DNA from: Sycobia sp. Sy_11
Taxonomy: Eukaryota > Arthropoda > Insecta > Hymenoptera > Epichrysomallidae
NCBI GenBank assembly: GCA_018907035.1
Contig: JACCIC010000005.1
Coordinates: 3,303,501 to 3,367,500 of the forward strand
Direction of reading: 5' to 3'
DNA length: 64,000 nucleotides
Shown one piece after another: positions 11,186 to 22,310 of the stretch; within the stretch, counting starts at the first letter, position 1, and each line of letters starts with the position of its first letter. A program made the translations under genes and the position numbers. The notes below the pieces were generated by a model, which was not told where the DNA came from, did no database searches, and worked only from the letters and a program-made list of their open reading frames with translations.

Positions 11186-11270
11186 AAACTTATCTCTGTT
11201 TCTCCAGGTATATTACCCATAGCAGAAGGCGCGCGACTGGCGAGCATAAGGTAGCGAAAGAGATAAGTTT
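11186..11270 (+). other. 12-bp inverted repeat, possible hairpin
   Basis: AAACTTATCTCT at 11186-11197 is exactly complementary to AGAGATAAGTTT at 11259-11270, with about 61 bp between. Pairing can continue imperfectly into the loop side. The size is similar to a microRNA precursor, but I recognise no known mature sequence. Confidence 0.35.
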
Positions 11271-11974
11271 GTCTCTGAATCGAGCTTTTTTCCTCCTTAC
11301 GGCTACGGCTATGACGGCTCCGAATGCCTAGAAGGCTGTCCCTAGTAGCGTACTATGATCGAAGATGCGGACGTGCTCCCAGACTTCGACTTTTCTCAAC
11401 CATCGGTTCTATTTCTATTTTTCCTGCATCTCGGGATTGTTTTCCAACATTTGATTCACAGCATTTTTTTAACGACACCCTTTACTAAGTGCATAAGTGA
11501 ATTCGTTTAGATTCCCATCATTCTTCACTTATCATAAGTATATTTTTGCCTGTTCCTTAAATCAAATTTTTCTACGTATTAGATAAAAAAGTCTACACAC
11601 ACGCGTGCGCGTACGTGTGCATGTTAATCCGAGCTCCTCAATTAAGTGAGTATAAAATTTAACTAAGTGGATACACGCTTATTCGACTTTACAGTGTATG
11701 CATATTTGATATTATGCGCAAATACGGATGCAGATCGTTTGCAACGCGCCGTATATTTACATTACGCCGTATTTCCAACAATGCTCGAGTCCTCCCCCCT
11801 CCCCTCAGTGAGCAGATTTTACACCCATCGGCTATATTGACACTTTAACGAGAAAATCCAACGTAGCCAATCCTCGCGGTCCATCGTGTATAATAGAATA
11901 CAAATATAAAGCTCGTTATTTTGTCGTAAATCTATGGCATCAAGTATTCGCGTTCGAGGTAAATTTCGTTAAAG

Positions 11975-11979
<5 letters not shown>

Positions 11980-12030
<51 letters not shown>
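11980..12030. repeat. (TA)n microsatellite
   Basis: Perfect array of about 25 units at the start of a GC-rich block. Confidence 0.98.
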
Positions 12031-12033
<3 letters not shown>

Positions 12034-12168
12034 AGTACAAAACGCCGCGGCGCTTAATTCGCAAAATTAATTCGCAGTTTTATATTGGTCGCGGAGACGA
12101 AACGACGGACGCGCAGTCACGTAGCATTCGTTCGATCGCGTTTATACATATAATGCGAGGCTTAAAAT

Positions 12169-12723
12169 ATGAAACTTCGATCGCGCCCTGGATGCTTAAT
12201 ACGATCGTGCCGGACGCTCTCTCTCTCTCTCTCTCTCTCTCTCGCTCCCTCTCTCGCTCTATTATTATTAATAGTAGAAGGAGGATTTAGCCGGAAGGGA
12301 GGAGAATTTATGGCCAAGGGCCACTTTTACACGGTTATCCGTCGGTCCCGAGCTGAAAAGTTGGATTCATTATTGCCCTCCCACTTCGGCGCGAGGGCGC
12401 GCCTGCGTGCGCGAGTCGATTCTGCGCGCGTGTATTTTACACGCGCGCATGATCATCATTACTTTGCGGGGACGGAATGGGAAGCCAGCGCAACGCGTGA
12501 ACGGCTTCTATGCGCGCGGGCTCGCGTCGTGGCCGGGAGACCGATGGGGGGGCGCCGCTCACAATGTAGAAAAGTGCGTGCGTCGCCGGACTTACGACGG
12601 CGCATAATTGATGAATTATCGGGATATTTAATTGAGTGGGGCGAAGAGGGGGGAGACGCTCGCGCGCCGCGAGTAATGCGAGATCGGTATTTAATTAAAC
12701 AAAATAATTCCACTCGATCGTAA
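12169..12723 (+). CDS. Hypothetical ORF running through a CT repeat, 184 aa
   Basis: Unrecognised ORF from a true ATG to TAA. A (CT)n array at 12216-12262 encodes Leu-Ser repeats at about residues 17-26. It is followed by a hydrophobic run to about 36, so the N-terminus imitates a signal anchor. The rest is Arg-rich with no recognisable domain. The block is GC-rich, where stops are rare, and the repeat cannot create a stop in any frame; both facts lengthen ORFs by chance. I regard this as more likely chance than gene. Confidence 0.12.
   Translation: MKLRSRPGCLIRSCRTLSLSLSLSLAPSLALLLLIVEGGFSRKGGEFMAKGHFYTVIRRSRAEKLDSLLPSHFGARARLRARVDSARVYFTRAHDHHYFAGTEWEASATRERLLCARARVVAGRPMGGRRSQCRKVRASPDLRRRIIDELSGYLIEWGEEGGDARAPRVMRDRYLIKQNNSTRS
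12216..12262. repeat. (CT)n microsatellite
   Basis: CT array with CTCGCTC interruptions towards the 3' end. Confidence 0.95.
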
Positions 12724-12727
12724 TTAA

Positions 12728-14384
12728 TTGTTTAGCTGCGTGCCTCAAATTTCATTATATATATATATATTTTTTTTACTCCATTCCTCGTTCGTCCAAT
12801 TTGACGGAATATATTTAGAAATATATTTATATGTAGTTGCAATATATTTAGGACGAGCTTACATATAATATATGCTCCAAATTGAACGCTAAAAAATACA
12901 ATAACAAAAAACAATGTTTTAATTGTTAACGTATCGGAGCAAGATCAAATCGTTCAGTAGAAGAAAATTTTTTGGCAGCATAAAATATAGAGTGTAAAAT
13001 ATGAAATGAAATTAATCATCGCTATGAAAACTGAAATTCGTCACTTAATAATAATAATAGGATTGATAAAGGAAAATATCGTAGAACAATGTTACTAATC
13101 GACATTATCGAATAGCAGCGAAAAAAAGTAGCCGATAAACTATAGAAATATAATCTGATGCTGCCTTCATAGTATAGAAGTCTTATAGACGTAACATAAT
13201 GAAACAGAGAATGGTATATAGACACTGTAATTTATATATTATAAGATTGCTTTGTATGAGGATGAACAGTTGAGAAACTATGTACGATAATAGAAATGAA
13301 AATATATGTAAATAAATAAACAATAGAATGAGGTTGTTAGAAATTGACGACTCAGCGTTTAATAAACCAGGATCTTATTGTCTTCATAAAGACAAATATG
13401 GCAAATGGCCGAATCAAATTTCATCATGTTGAATCTATGATACTGTCAACCCCAATAATTGCTTGAATTAACGGTGAAATCAAAATATCGACACAAAGAG
13501 AACTTGTCCCTAAAATCCAATGGCTATTGGTGATTCTGCGAGTATAAAAATATCGCAACCTTTATCACTAAACTGAAACGCGCACGTTCGGCCATGCTTT
13601 AAGGGAGAGCATCAAACATTTCACGTGAGAGATTTAAAGATGTTTTTTTTTCTCTCTACTTTTCCAGAAATTCAGAAGTTTTTCTCGGGATTTTAAAACA
13701 CTCGGACTTTCGATATTTTTCAACTTTTTAAAAGTCTCCGCCTCCCACTTTCAGCGAGGAAATATCGGGTATTTTTAAAGAATTGCCAAGTAAATTACAT
13801 TCCGGATTTAGCTGAACAGATAAATTCAGTTATTAACTTCGAGTTAAAGTAAGATATCTTATATAAATTTTAAAGCATTATATATATATATGCTTCTATA
13901 AGTACCCGTATATGGCTATAACACTACACCCACGGTTATCCCCGTGCGATTAGAAACTTAGAAAAGGCTCTGTAGGTATATATACATATACATATAGACC
14001 CGGTGTAAAGTCCCTCGTGCTATTACAAGTTTCTTCATCAGAGCTTATATTGATTGATCCGTACAAGTTAATTCGTCAGAATCGAGTTAGTTCCAGTGTA
14101 TTTAAGTCATCAATTCGACTGCTCGCGCTTGAAACGGGTCGCGATAATGAATACGTAAGAATCGTTACGTGATTTTCGAATAAGAACCGTTCGAGGATGA
14201 ATTAAATTGCAGTAAACTCGATAACGCATGATTAATTAATGCGTACGTTTAGTTGGAAATATTGGGATAAAAACTATCTGCGAAACTTTTTCATGAAAAT
14301 GATCCCGTGATCTCTCCCAAATTCCGCGCAAAATTGTTTCTTCATAACCCAGTCACGTAACAAATAATCTCTCGAAAGTGCACG

Positions 14385-14385
<1 letters not shown>
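12728..14385. other. AT-rich stretch, no gene seen
   Basis: A strong acceptor-like pyrimidine tract ends in CCAG at about 13668, but no donor follows with an open frame. No RNA gene or element was recognised. Confidence 0.55.

Positions 14386-14389
<4 letters not shown>

Positions 14390-14440
<51 letters not shown>
14390..14440. repeat. (TA)n microsatellite
   Basis: Perfect array of about 25 units. Confidence 0.98.
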
Positions 14441-14442
<2 letters not shown>

Positions 14443-14744
14443 TTAAGGATCAAAATTTATATTCATAAGTCGTTTTCGACGCAAGATAAATCTTTATTAA
14501 TAACGTCAGCTCGGTCGCCCATGTAGAATCCAAACTGCGCTCGAAGAGTCGAATGATTGACTTCGGCCACGGACATAATTCTACATAGTTCTTATTTATA
14601 TCGCTGCTTTCACGAAAGATTTATCTACACACCAAGGAAATGATCGGTCTCTTTGCGTTGACAGAGACGTGTATAAATTATTGCATTAGCGCTTTTGCGG
14701 CTAAAAGCAGCGGATCCACTTTTCATTGGCTCAATTTTGCGCTT

Positions 14745-14748
<4 letters not shown>

Positions 14749-14793
<45 letters not shown>
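14749..14793. repeat. (TA)n microsatellite
   Basis: Perfect array followed by a degenerate TATG/TGTG tail to about 14830. Confidence 0.97.
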
Positions 14794-14797
<4 letters not shown>

Positions 14798-14901
14798 AGT
14801 TTATGTGTGTATGTATGTGTGGGCATGTGTAAATACGTAACTCATCGTGAATAAACATTACGAGCCGTCATCGGCATTTTTCATGTACGCGCGGCCGCGC
14901 C

Positions 14902-14936
14902 TATATAAAAAGGATGCACAAGTCGTCGACTCATCG
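14902..14936 (+). promoter_or_regulatory. Candidate TATA box plus initiator
   Basis: TATATAAA at 14902-14909 lies in GC-rich flanks. A TCATCG initiator-like sequence places its A at 14933, 31 bp after the first T of the box, which is the canonical TATA-to-start spacing. The initiator matches TCAKTY at the first four positions only, and I see no downstream promoter element. Of the TATA matches in GC-rich DNA here, this one has the best geometry. No convincing coding frame follows within 300 bp; a short ORF with its ATG near 15080 runs into a TA repeat. Confidence 0.25.
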
Positions 14937-15433
14937 AAACTGCGCAGCTCTTCCTCGTTACTCCCGCCCTTCCAAAAGCGATAATTCCTTACTACACGTT
15001 TCCCAAATTCAAGGCTGCTGCTCCTGCTGCTGCTCTATATCTCCATTTCGATTGTTGCGAGACCACGCGCGTTGCACAATGGGCCGGACCAGCTTGATTC
15101 GTCCCTGTCCTATATATATATATAGTATGTATGTTTTTTACTTTTTCTTGAACATCGCGTATAAAAAAAAAAAAGAAAAACACGCGCGCGGGAAATTTAT
15201 GGCGGCTCAACTGCTGCCGCCCCTCGGGAGGGTGGCGAAGGTGTAAAAGATCCCGGGTGAATACCAGGGCAAGAGACAAAGCGCAAGTGTATACAAGAAG
15301 AATACCCGCGTTAAACCCGGCCAGCCTCCCTCCTTTCGCCTCGTCCTTCGGGTAAAGATTGGTGCTCGGGTATATAAGGCGACGAAGACGACGGATTGCA
15401 GGACAGAAGACGGGACGATGCGAGAGAGCGCGC

Positions 15434-15438
<5 letters not shown>

Positions 15439-15468
<30 letters not shown>
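15439..15468. repeat. (GA)n microsatellite
   Basis: Perfect GA array in a GC-rich block, about 65 bp downstream of a TATATAAG motif at 15371. Confidence 0.96.
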
Positions 15469-15472
<4 letters not shown>

Positions 15473-15636
15473 AGCATATATTTCCGCGCGTAATATTTTA
15501 CCGTGGAGCGGGCGCGCGCAGCACCGTGTCTCTTTGAAAAATTTAGAGCCCGCGCCATTTGCTCGCTATATACTTTGCATAGACGCATCGTATTTCGCTA
15601 AAAAAAAATTGCTGGAATTTTTCTCCTACCTCCCCC

Positions 15637-15640
<4 letters not shown>

Positions 15641-15675
<35 letters not shown>
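15641..15675. repeat. (CT)n microsatellite
   Basis: Perfect CT array. Together with the GA array 170 bp upstream it could fold into a long purine-pyrimidine hairpin. Confidence 0.96.
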
Positions 15676-15677
<2 letters not shown>

Positions 15678-16148
15678 CTTCGCAGTATACCCGATGCGTC
15701 GGCAAGACGCGGCTGACCCAATTTGTTGCTGGAAACAAGATTAATCTGCCCGCGCTATCTATCTCGTGCGCGCGCACCCGCGCTCCGTCGCGGAAAGTAA
15801 TTCAAAAACTGCCGCGTAGGCTCGATTAATTTATCAACGTCCGCGCGGGCGACTGCAGTTTGCCACCGTGTGGGCTCTCTCTCTCTCTCTCTTCTTCTCA
15901 GAGGGGAAAAATCTCGAGCGACACGAAGGATACGAGATACGGGGACACCAGACGCGCTCCTTATAATTTAGTTCTATGGCGATGTTCCGAACGAGGCCGA
16001 ACGATCGTGCACGTATGTGTACATGTATGTTTGGTGGGACGAACGATGCAATTTTCCGAATTATCAACTGCTTATCAATGTACATGAATAATAATCCAAA
16101 CGCGATATCTTGATTTATTGCGGGTTGCAAAGGGGGTTCTATGAAGGC

Positions 16149-16153
<5 letters not shown>

Positions 16154-16208
<55 letters not shown>

Positions 16209-16215
16209 TAGAGAG
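16154..16215. repeat. (GA)n microsatellite
   Basis: Long GA array with a single AAAG interruption. Confidence 0.97.
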
Positions 16216-16410
16216 TAAATCGGGCGGTGACTCTAACTGAAGCAGGAAATACGGCGCGCGTAAAAAGTTGGGAGAAGGAGGCAAGAGCAAAGCTGCAGGG
16301 CCCAGCTGGAGAAGACTGTTGGGGATGAAATAACGGTGGGGGGTGAGGATGGATACCGCTAAATTTCGCGCTATTTCCACTTCTCTGCGTGTTCGGTCTA
16401 TCCCTCCGCT

Positions 16411-16467
<57 letters not shown>

Positions 16468-16473
16468 CTCTCT
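16411..16473. repeat. (CT)n microsatellite
   Basis: Long CT array. It is complementary to the GA array at 16154-16215, about 200 bp away. Confidence 0.97.
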
Positions 16474-17647
16474 TTATCGTAGTCCCGACCCAATGGCCCT
16501 GCCCTCTAGGAACTCCTGCAACGCCTACGAATGTCGCGACGATTTCTCTTCCCGGTCGTTTTCTCCTCGCCTTACCCCGACCTGCCCATCCAATTATTAA
16601 CACTCCTTATTCACGGCTCGTTTTCCCAACCTATCGTCGCCCTATCTCATTCTACTTATGCGCGGAAATACAGCCGCAGCCCATTCAAATTTCCACTTAA
16701 TCTTTTCGGCCCGGTGCGACGGCGCGAATAGCGAGAAATCCCGCGCGTGATTCTCTCTCACTCTCGCTCTCTTCCTCTCTTTCTCTCTCTACCAATCTAT
16801 CTTTCTGTATTTCCATTATTTGCGCGAGTGTGCTCGATTTCATTTGCCCGTCGCCGTTCTTTGCCGGGTCCCTTAAGATATAATCGGACGAGGCTTAAAA
16901 AACAAAGCTGCCTTTCTCATTAGGCTGTAGAAGCCGAGAGGCCGATCTTCCCGCTCCCATCGACTCTGCGATTCCTTCGCCCTTTCTCCACTCGGGGGAT
17001 TAACGAGTTATATATCCAAGGGTAATCTTAATTTTACAATCGGAGTTTCGACTTTGGGGGTCCGGCGACGGCTTATATTCCCACTTCTCGCCTACTCCAT
17101 TGTTCAGGCTAGTCATTAGCAATAGGGTAATTGTATTATAGCGAAAGTTATTATTGCGTTGAGCAACAGCAACGATAAATTACTCGGACTTATGATTATC
17201 AATTTATTTAATTTTAATAAGCGCATTTACGGGTCTGAAGAAAAAAAAGAGTTTACGAGATTAATTACTTCAAAATTACATTCAAATTATAAAATTATTA
17301 TTTAACTGAATCTAATAGTTTAGTTCATCTAAAAGATTAATAAACCTTTTAAGCTTCGAACGTACGAGTTTACGTATCTCTAATTTATCTTTCGTTGCTC
17401 GAGAGCTTGCAAAAGAACGTACAAAGATTAAAAATTTTGCATTAACGCCGGAAGGTACGAGAGGGATGCAGGAGAATTCATTGGCGTGTCCATCTCTGTT
17501 ACACTAATAATTCATACCGATCTCGTTAAAACGTATTTTCCCCACCTATATTATACGCTGTCGACAAAACGGAACAAATCCACCGCCGTGAAACAAGAAT
17601 CGCGCCCACCATAGCGCGCCCTTTCCACTCGACTATGATAATGCAAG

Positions 17648-17649
<2 letters not shown>

Positions 17650-17693
<44 letters not shown>
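17650..17693. repeat. (TA)n microsatellite
   Basis: Perfect array of about 22 units. Confidence 0.98.
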
Positions 17694-17695
<2 letters not shown>

Positions 17696-17863
17696 CGACG
17701 TTGTTGAATTATTGGATTTTTTTAACTTTTTTTTTTATAATAAGATTTTCCGAACGATGAAATTCCATTGCAACAGAGATTCGTGCTATTAGTCGCGAGG
17801 CGTTCAAACGAATCCTTGCACTTATTTGCTCGAATTATATTTTTTTCTACTTCTTTTTTTCAG

Positions 17864-17907
17864 AAATTCCGAACATCCGCGTTCACGACATAATGAATGT
17901 GGCGCAG
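17864..17907 (+). CDS. Candidate 44-nt microexon
   Basis: A very strong acceptor (CTACTTCTTTTTTTCAG) precedes 44 nt of clearly higher GC content than the AT-rich DNA on both sides. The block ends CAG|GTTCGT, a plausible donor. With two leading bases the frame reads IPNIRVHDIMNVAQ, with mostly G or C in third position. A second frame is also open and the third has TAA. The composition step at both edges is what exons show in AT-rich introns. The peptide is not recognised and no neighbouring exon was found. Confidence 0.25.
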
Positions 17908-18500
17908 GTTCGTTTGATTTTTTTTTACATCGACATGAATTCGTAATTTAAAACGTTTTCAATATATGCGTACGGGCGGACATGTATTTTTACCGCCCAA
18001 TCCCGGCAGCAGAGCTACAATTTTCATTTTCCTAATTTTAAGGTAGAATTGCGCGGTGGAACTTAGTTTGCTCCACTTTGCCACTCCGACGGCTTAAGTA
18101 AATATTTTAGCTGACGTTGCGAATTTTTTCTTTATTTTTTATGCGACAGGCTACTTTGTGCGACTGGGTCGCTGCGCGACTACACCGGCAGCTCGACCGG
18201 ATTTATTAATGATATGAAGTAAAATGATCGTTCGACTGACGGAAAATTTTTTTCTCGTAATTTTATCGTAAAATTAAAAAATTCATATGCTATTTCAAGA
18301 TAATGATGTACGAATAAAAAGTTAAAAATGCGAGATAAAACATTTTATCGAATTAATTTCAATGAAGTTATTAGCAGGACAGTTTTCGCGATTTGATACA
18401 GATTATGAAAGATATTCGTATAATTGTATAGACGTATTATATTACCCTTTTAATAAGATACCTTCGAACTTCTACATAGCCATGTCTGAAAATTGAGGGG

Positions 18501-19001
18501 ATGGAGTGCAGTTTTAATTTCCAACTTCTATTTGAAACGTCGGTGCGTAAAGAGTCCGAGAAGTCGAACGATTTATTTTTAAACTTCGTAAAATACCGGG
18601 TAAAAGTTAAAGAATTAAATGGAGTTAGGGGGGTAGGGTCGAAGTGGGGAATTACAGAGAAAGATTATAAAGTCAAAAAAAAAACAAAGAAGAAGAAAAT
18701 TCCCAGAAAACTAGAAAATCTCAAATCCGAGGCGAGGAGGAAAAATACGGCGGAAAAAGGCCCAACTTCTAGGTCGAGCGCAAAAATCACCTCCGGCGCT
18801 CGAAACTTCGGTCGCTCTATATGCTCGATAGGCTGGCGCTCTCGTACGATATTCTCGGATGAACGACGAGCTGCGGGTTCGAAAAGTAGAAGAAAAATCG
18901 AGGAAATGAAGAAAAAAAATAGGTCATCGGCCGCGGCGAACGTCAAAAAAAAAAATGTACGAACAGCGGAATTCGTGCGTTGTGTAAAGCGCGTTATATA
19001 G
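18501..19001 (+). CDS. Hypothetical basic protein, 166 aa
   Basis: Unrecognised single-exon ORF from ATG in good context (GGGGATGG) to TAG. It lies in AT-rich DNA, where 166 open codons are harder to obtain by chance than in the GC islands. The predicted protein is very basic, with a Lys-dense stretch at about residues 56-70 and further Lys/Arg clusters at about 125-140 and 148-153, which would fit a nucleic-acid-associated or nuclear protein. No domain or transmembrane segment is visible. Caveat: the coding strand is purine-rich, which by itself lowers stop frequency. No flanking promoter or polyadenylation signal is compelling. Confidence 0.25.
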   Translation: MECSFNFQLLFETSVRKESEKSNDLFLNFVKYRVKVKELNGVRGVGSKWGITEKDYKVKKKTKKKKIPRKLENLKSEARRKNTAEKGPTSRSSAKITSGARNFGRSICSIGWRSRTIFSDERRAAGSKSRRKIEEMKKKNRSSAAANVKKKNVRTAEFVRCVKRVI

Positions 19002-20755
19002 AGCTACGCGACTTGGGGTTGAAGGTGGGAGGGGAGGGGGATGCCTTTCGAAGTGCTTCCAGTATACCGCGACCGTGCGGAATCGGCTGGAATCGCAGTC
19101 TCGCGCTGATTTTACTGGAAAGCCCGGTCTCGTGACGCGAACAAACGATCCTCTCCCGTAAAGAGACGAGCTTCGAGTCGAGCGTAAACGCGCGTGCATG
19201 AAAATCTATGGGAAATCCAGGGACAACGGCGTAGGATCTTGGGGTCGAAACAACGCGAAGTAACAGAGACGGAGCATCGTCGACTAATTCCAGGTATCGT
19301 TGGAAAGGAAATTTGAGGTCAGTAGGCGGGCGTATTTTTTCGGAATAACAGCTTTATATATATTTTTATTTTTTACAAATCATGAAATGCAAGGAAACGC
19401 GTGCTGTGGCCTGAATTCATTAAGCTTTCAAAGTTAAATATATTGAAAATCTTGCCAAAATATGCTTGTGCTATTTATATATCAGTAGGATAGCGTTAGA
19501 GAAAAAGGCACTTTGTCGAAGTTCCTGATTATTCGTTTTTCGTTCGCAGAGAAAGCAAAGATCATTAGATAAATAAGGTTAACATAAAATTTTATATATA
19601 TTTATGATAATATGTTTTATAATATTTCACGCAAAGCTCAATTTATACCATTTTGAATCATTTTTTTTACACAATAATAATTTCCTTTATCATATTAAGT
19701 GTCTAATACATCGAAAATTCTTTGATTATATAAATATTTGCGGCCAAACACATTTACAGTATATTTTTCTTATTATTCGATCTAAATTTTCGTAATGTTA
19801 TTTTTTTATTTTCAATAAATATTTAATTCTTTGTTAAGAGCTTAAGGAAATTAAAGTATAATTAAGTATCTATAATTTAAGAACTTGATAATCGTAAGAA
19901 TGTTGGGGTTAGCTCGTGAAACGTATACCCTTAAATTACTTCGATCGATGAGTTAGCGAACAAAATAAATTCAATTAGTGCCGGGGAGCGCTCATTAATC
20001 TCGAATGAGTATTTTAGAAAATACGCCAGTAACAGTAGACGCGGACAAATTAATCCAGATAAATTTTCAGCCCAGTAAATCGTAAACCGAAGGTCGTTCG
20101 AAAATACTCAAGAACGGCGGTAAAAGCGTAAACGAAGAATAAGAAAGGAAAAAGCTAGAGTGGGGCGGTAGCAGAGTGAGAGAGAGCGAGGAGGGTGAGG
20201 GGAGAAGTAGAGGAAAGAGCGCTTACATAGTAAGAGTGGCACTGAAAAACCATAATAGCCGTGTCATTCGCGTAACCTTTTTTTTCCTCTCTCGCTCCCC
20301 CTCCTTTTACGAACCGACAAATTATGGATCGCCGTGGCTCGTTCTTCTCGCTCTCTCGTTTCGTTCCCGGCGGCTTTCGCGCGCACTTCTCTTACCGTGG
20401 CGCTTTGCTTGCCAACGCGTGCGCGCGCGTAGGTGTACGCGCGAGGGCGTGGATGCACGTGTGTACGTGCGCCCGAGACCGGGACCACGTCCGTTGCGAT
20501 TGCGTGTTGTCGCCGATCCCCTACGCCGTCTGACCTACCGCTCCCCCTTACTACTTGCCTCCCCCCCTTCCAAGCCTATTGTTCCTTTCGCTGCAGCGCT
20601 CTGTGCCCGCGCTATTCCTCCGTCGCCCCTCCTTTATGAGAGATCGAGGGAGTGGATAAAAGGGAATAAGGAGCAATACAGCCAACTACACGGGGAACTT
20701 GACTTCCTTGTCCGCGCCATATCGGAGAATAGCGTTGACCTTTTCTCTCGCGGGC

Positions 20756-20807
<52 letters not shown>
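20756..20807. repeat. Compound (TA)n-(TG)n microsatellite
   Basis: A TA array passes directly into a perfect TG array, the same pairing as at 10069 and 58675. Confidence 0.97.
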
Positions 20808-20808
<1 letters not shown>

Positions 20809-20973
20809 CCATCGCCCCAGGTCACCGCATCGTCCTCTCTCCATATATCTTTCGATTTAGCCGCAGGTACAGGACGCGCTCGATCATTTTAGCTGCAACA
20901 ATGCCGCCTCACCCCCTCTCATAACCGCCTCGAGGAAGAAGAAAGCGAGGGCGCAGCGTCATTTTTATACGTC

Positions 20974-20981
20974 TATATAAG
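20974..20981 (+). promoter_or_regulatory. Isolated TATA-like motif in GC-rich DNA
   Basis: TATATAAG stands alone in GC-rich sequence. No initiator is seen about 31 bp downstream. Confidence 0.1.
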
Positions 20982-21990
20982 GCCGATAGCTCGATGGTGG
21001 CGCGTGGCGGTTCGAGAGAAAAAAGAGACGAGGGTGAATCCGAGCGAGAGGTCCGTACGCTTGCGCAGCTCCAGAATTAATACGCTAGATCGCGAGCTTA
21101 TCCGCTGATTAATTGCAAGGGGATGGAGGATCAGCGCTCTATTTCTATAAGCAGTCGATGAAAAGGTCTTTATTTTAGGAGATCCTCTTTATGTCGTTGA
21201 ATTGAAATTTCGGATAGACCGCCGAGATGGAAGAAAAAGAAATAAGCGACTGCTCGGGCTTGCACTTGACTTTTTTTAAGTGGAAAAACGAATTCAGCAA
21301 CGACCTCGTTCTGCTCTTTGTGTTTCAACGTTCCACGCATATATCAGTGATAGATAAGTCTGACGATTGTTAGACGTATGCTGTTACTAACCTCACACAA
21401 GGAATGCGATATTGTTAAATCTAATAAGCAGAAATTCATTGAGACCATTATAAATACGAAAATCAATTATCAAGCGAGAAATATAAATATTTCTTTTTTC
21501 TAAGGATGCATTTCTTAACATTCGATTTGATCGATCGTATGGACAATCAGTTGGTATAATATAAAAACCGGGGCGCTCATTAAGCTCATTGCCCGCCTCG
21601 AGGATATTCTCCGACCGATAACGTGAATCGCATGGAAAATACAAGCGGTGCGCGCGACACTTCCTCGTCGCTCGCCTAGCCGTCTAGCTGGATAAAGAGA
21701 GCGTCGCCGCGAAAATAGGCCGGCGACGGAGAGAAGTAGTTAGACCTTTTTCAAAATAATCCAATGCCGTCCAAGTTTATCCGCGCATAGGTTCGCGTCT
21801 TCACACAAAATCCATAAATATTTTACAACTGTACCGGGGCCGGCCGGTGTAACGCGCGAGGCGTTCCTTCCACTTTACTCGAGTAAGAGATCTCGCAGTT
21901 TCGACAGCCCCGTGCCAGCGTCAAAGGCCGCGGCGAGCAGACGGGGTGCGGGACAGAAATTAAAAAAGTCCATTACCCGGCAAAGAAAGA

Positions 21991-22010
21991 GGGCGCGGGG
22001 GGGGCGGGGG
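21991..22010 (+). other. G-quadruplex-type G-run cluster
   Basis: Runs of 3, 8 and 5 G are separated by CGC and C. The eight-G run can serve as two stacks. Confidence 0.5.
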
Positions 22011-22278
22011 AGTGTTGTCGTTTTTTTCGCCCTCATCTCTCCCCGCGCGTCCCTTTCGCTCTAGCTTCACGCACGGCCGCGCACGAGCAGCAAAAAGAAA
22101 AAAAAAAACCCTCTCTCGTAAAACTCCGACAACTTTCCAAAGCCCCAGTTTGTTGTTGCTCGAGCAACGACAGTGGCGCTATCAGCCAACGGAACAAATC
22201 ACGCAGGACGGGCGATGGCGGCGTACCCCTGTCCTCCCCGTACTTTCCTCTTTCCCTCTTCGACGTCCAATAAACGAA

Positions 22279-22310
22279 AGAGAGAGAGAGAGAGAGCGAT
22301 CGAGAGAGAG
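22279..22310. repeat. (GA)n microsatellite
   Basis: GA array broken once by GCGATC. Confidence 0.94.

Noticed and set aside
13640..13770. Strong pyrimidine tract and CCAG acceptor at about 13668
   Set aside because: No usable donor follows before stop codons.
14992..15588. 198-codon minus ORF with a true ATG
   Set aside because: Its middle is a GA/CT array and poly-A/T and TA runs, and the rest lies in GC-rich DNA. Length is inflated by stop-free repeats and no other signal supports it.
16139..16603. Frames rich in Arg-Glu or Leu-Ser
   Set aside because: They are direct translations of the GA and CT arrays.
20176..20892. 238-codon plus-strand open frame
   Set aside because: It has no initial ATG, lies in GC-rich DNA, and includes GA, TA and TG repeats that cannot contain stops.
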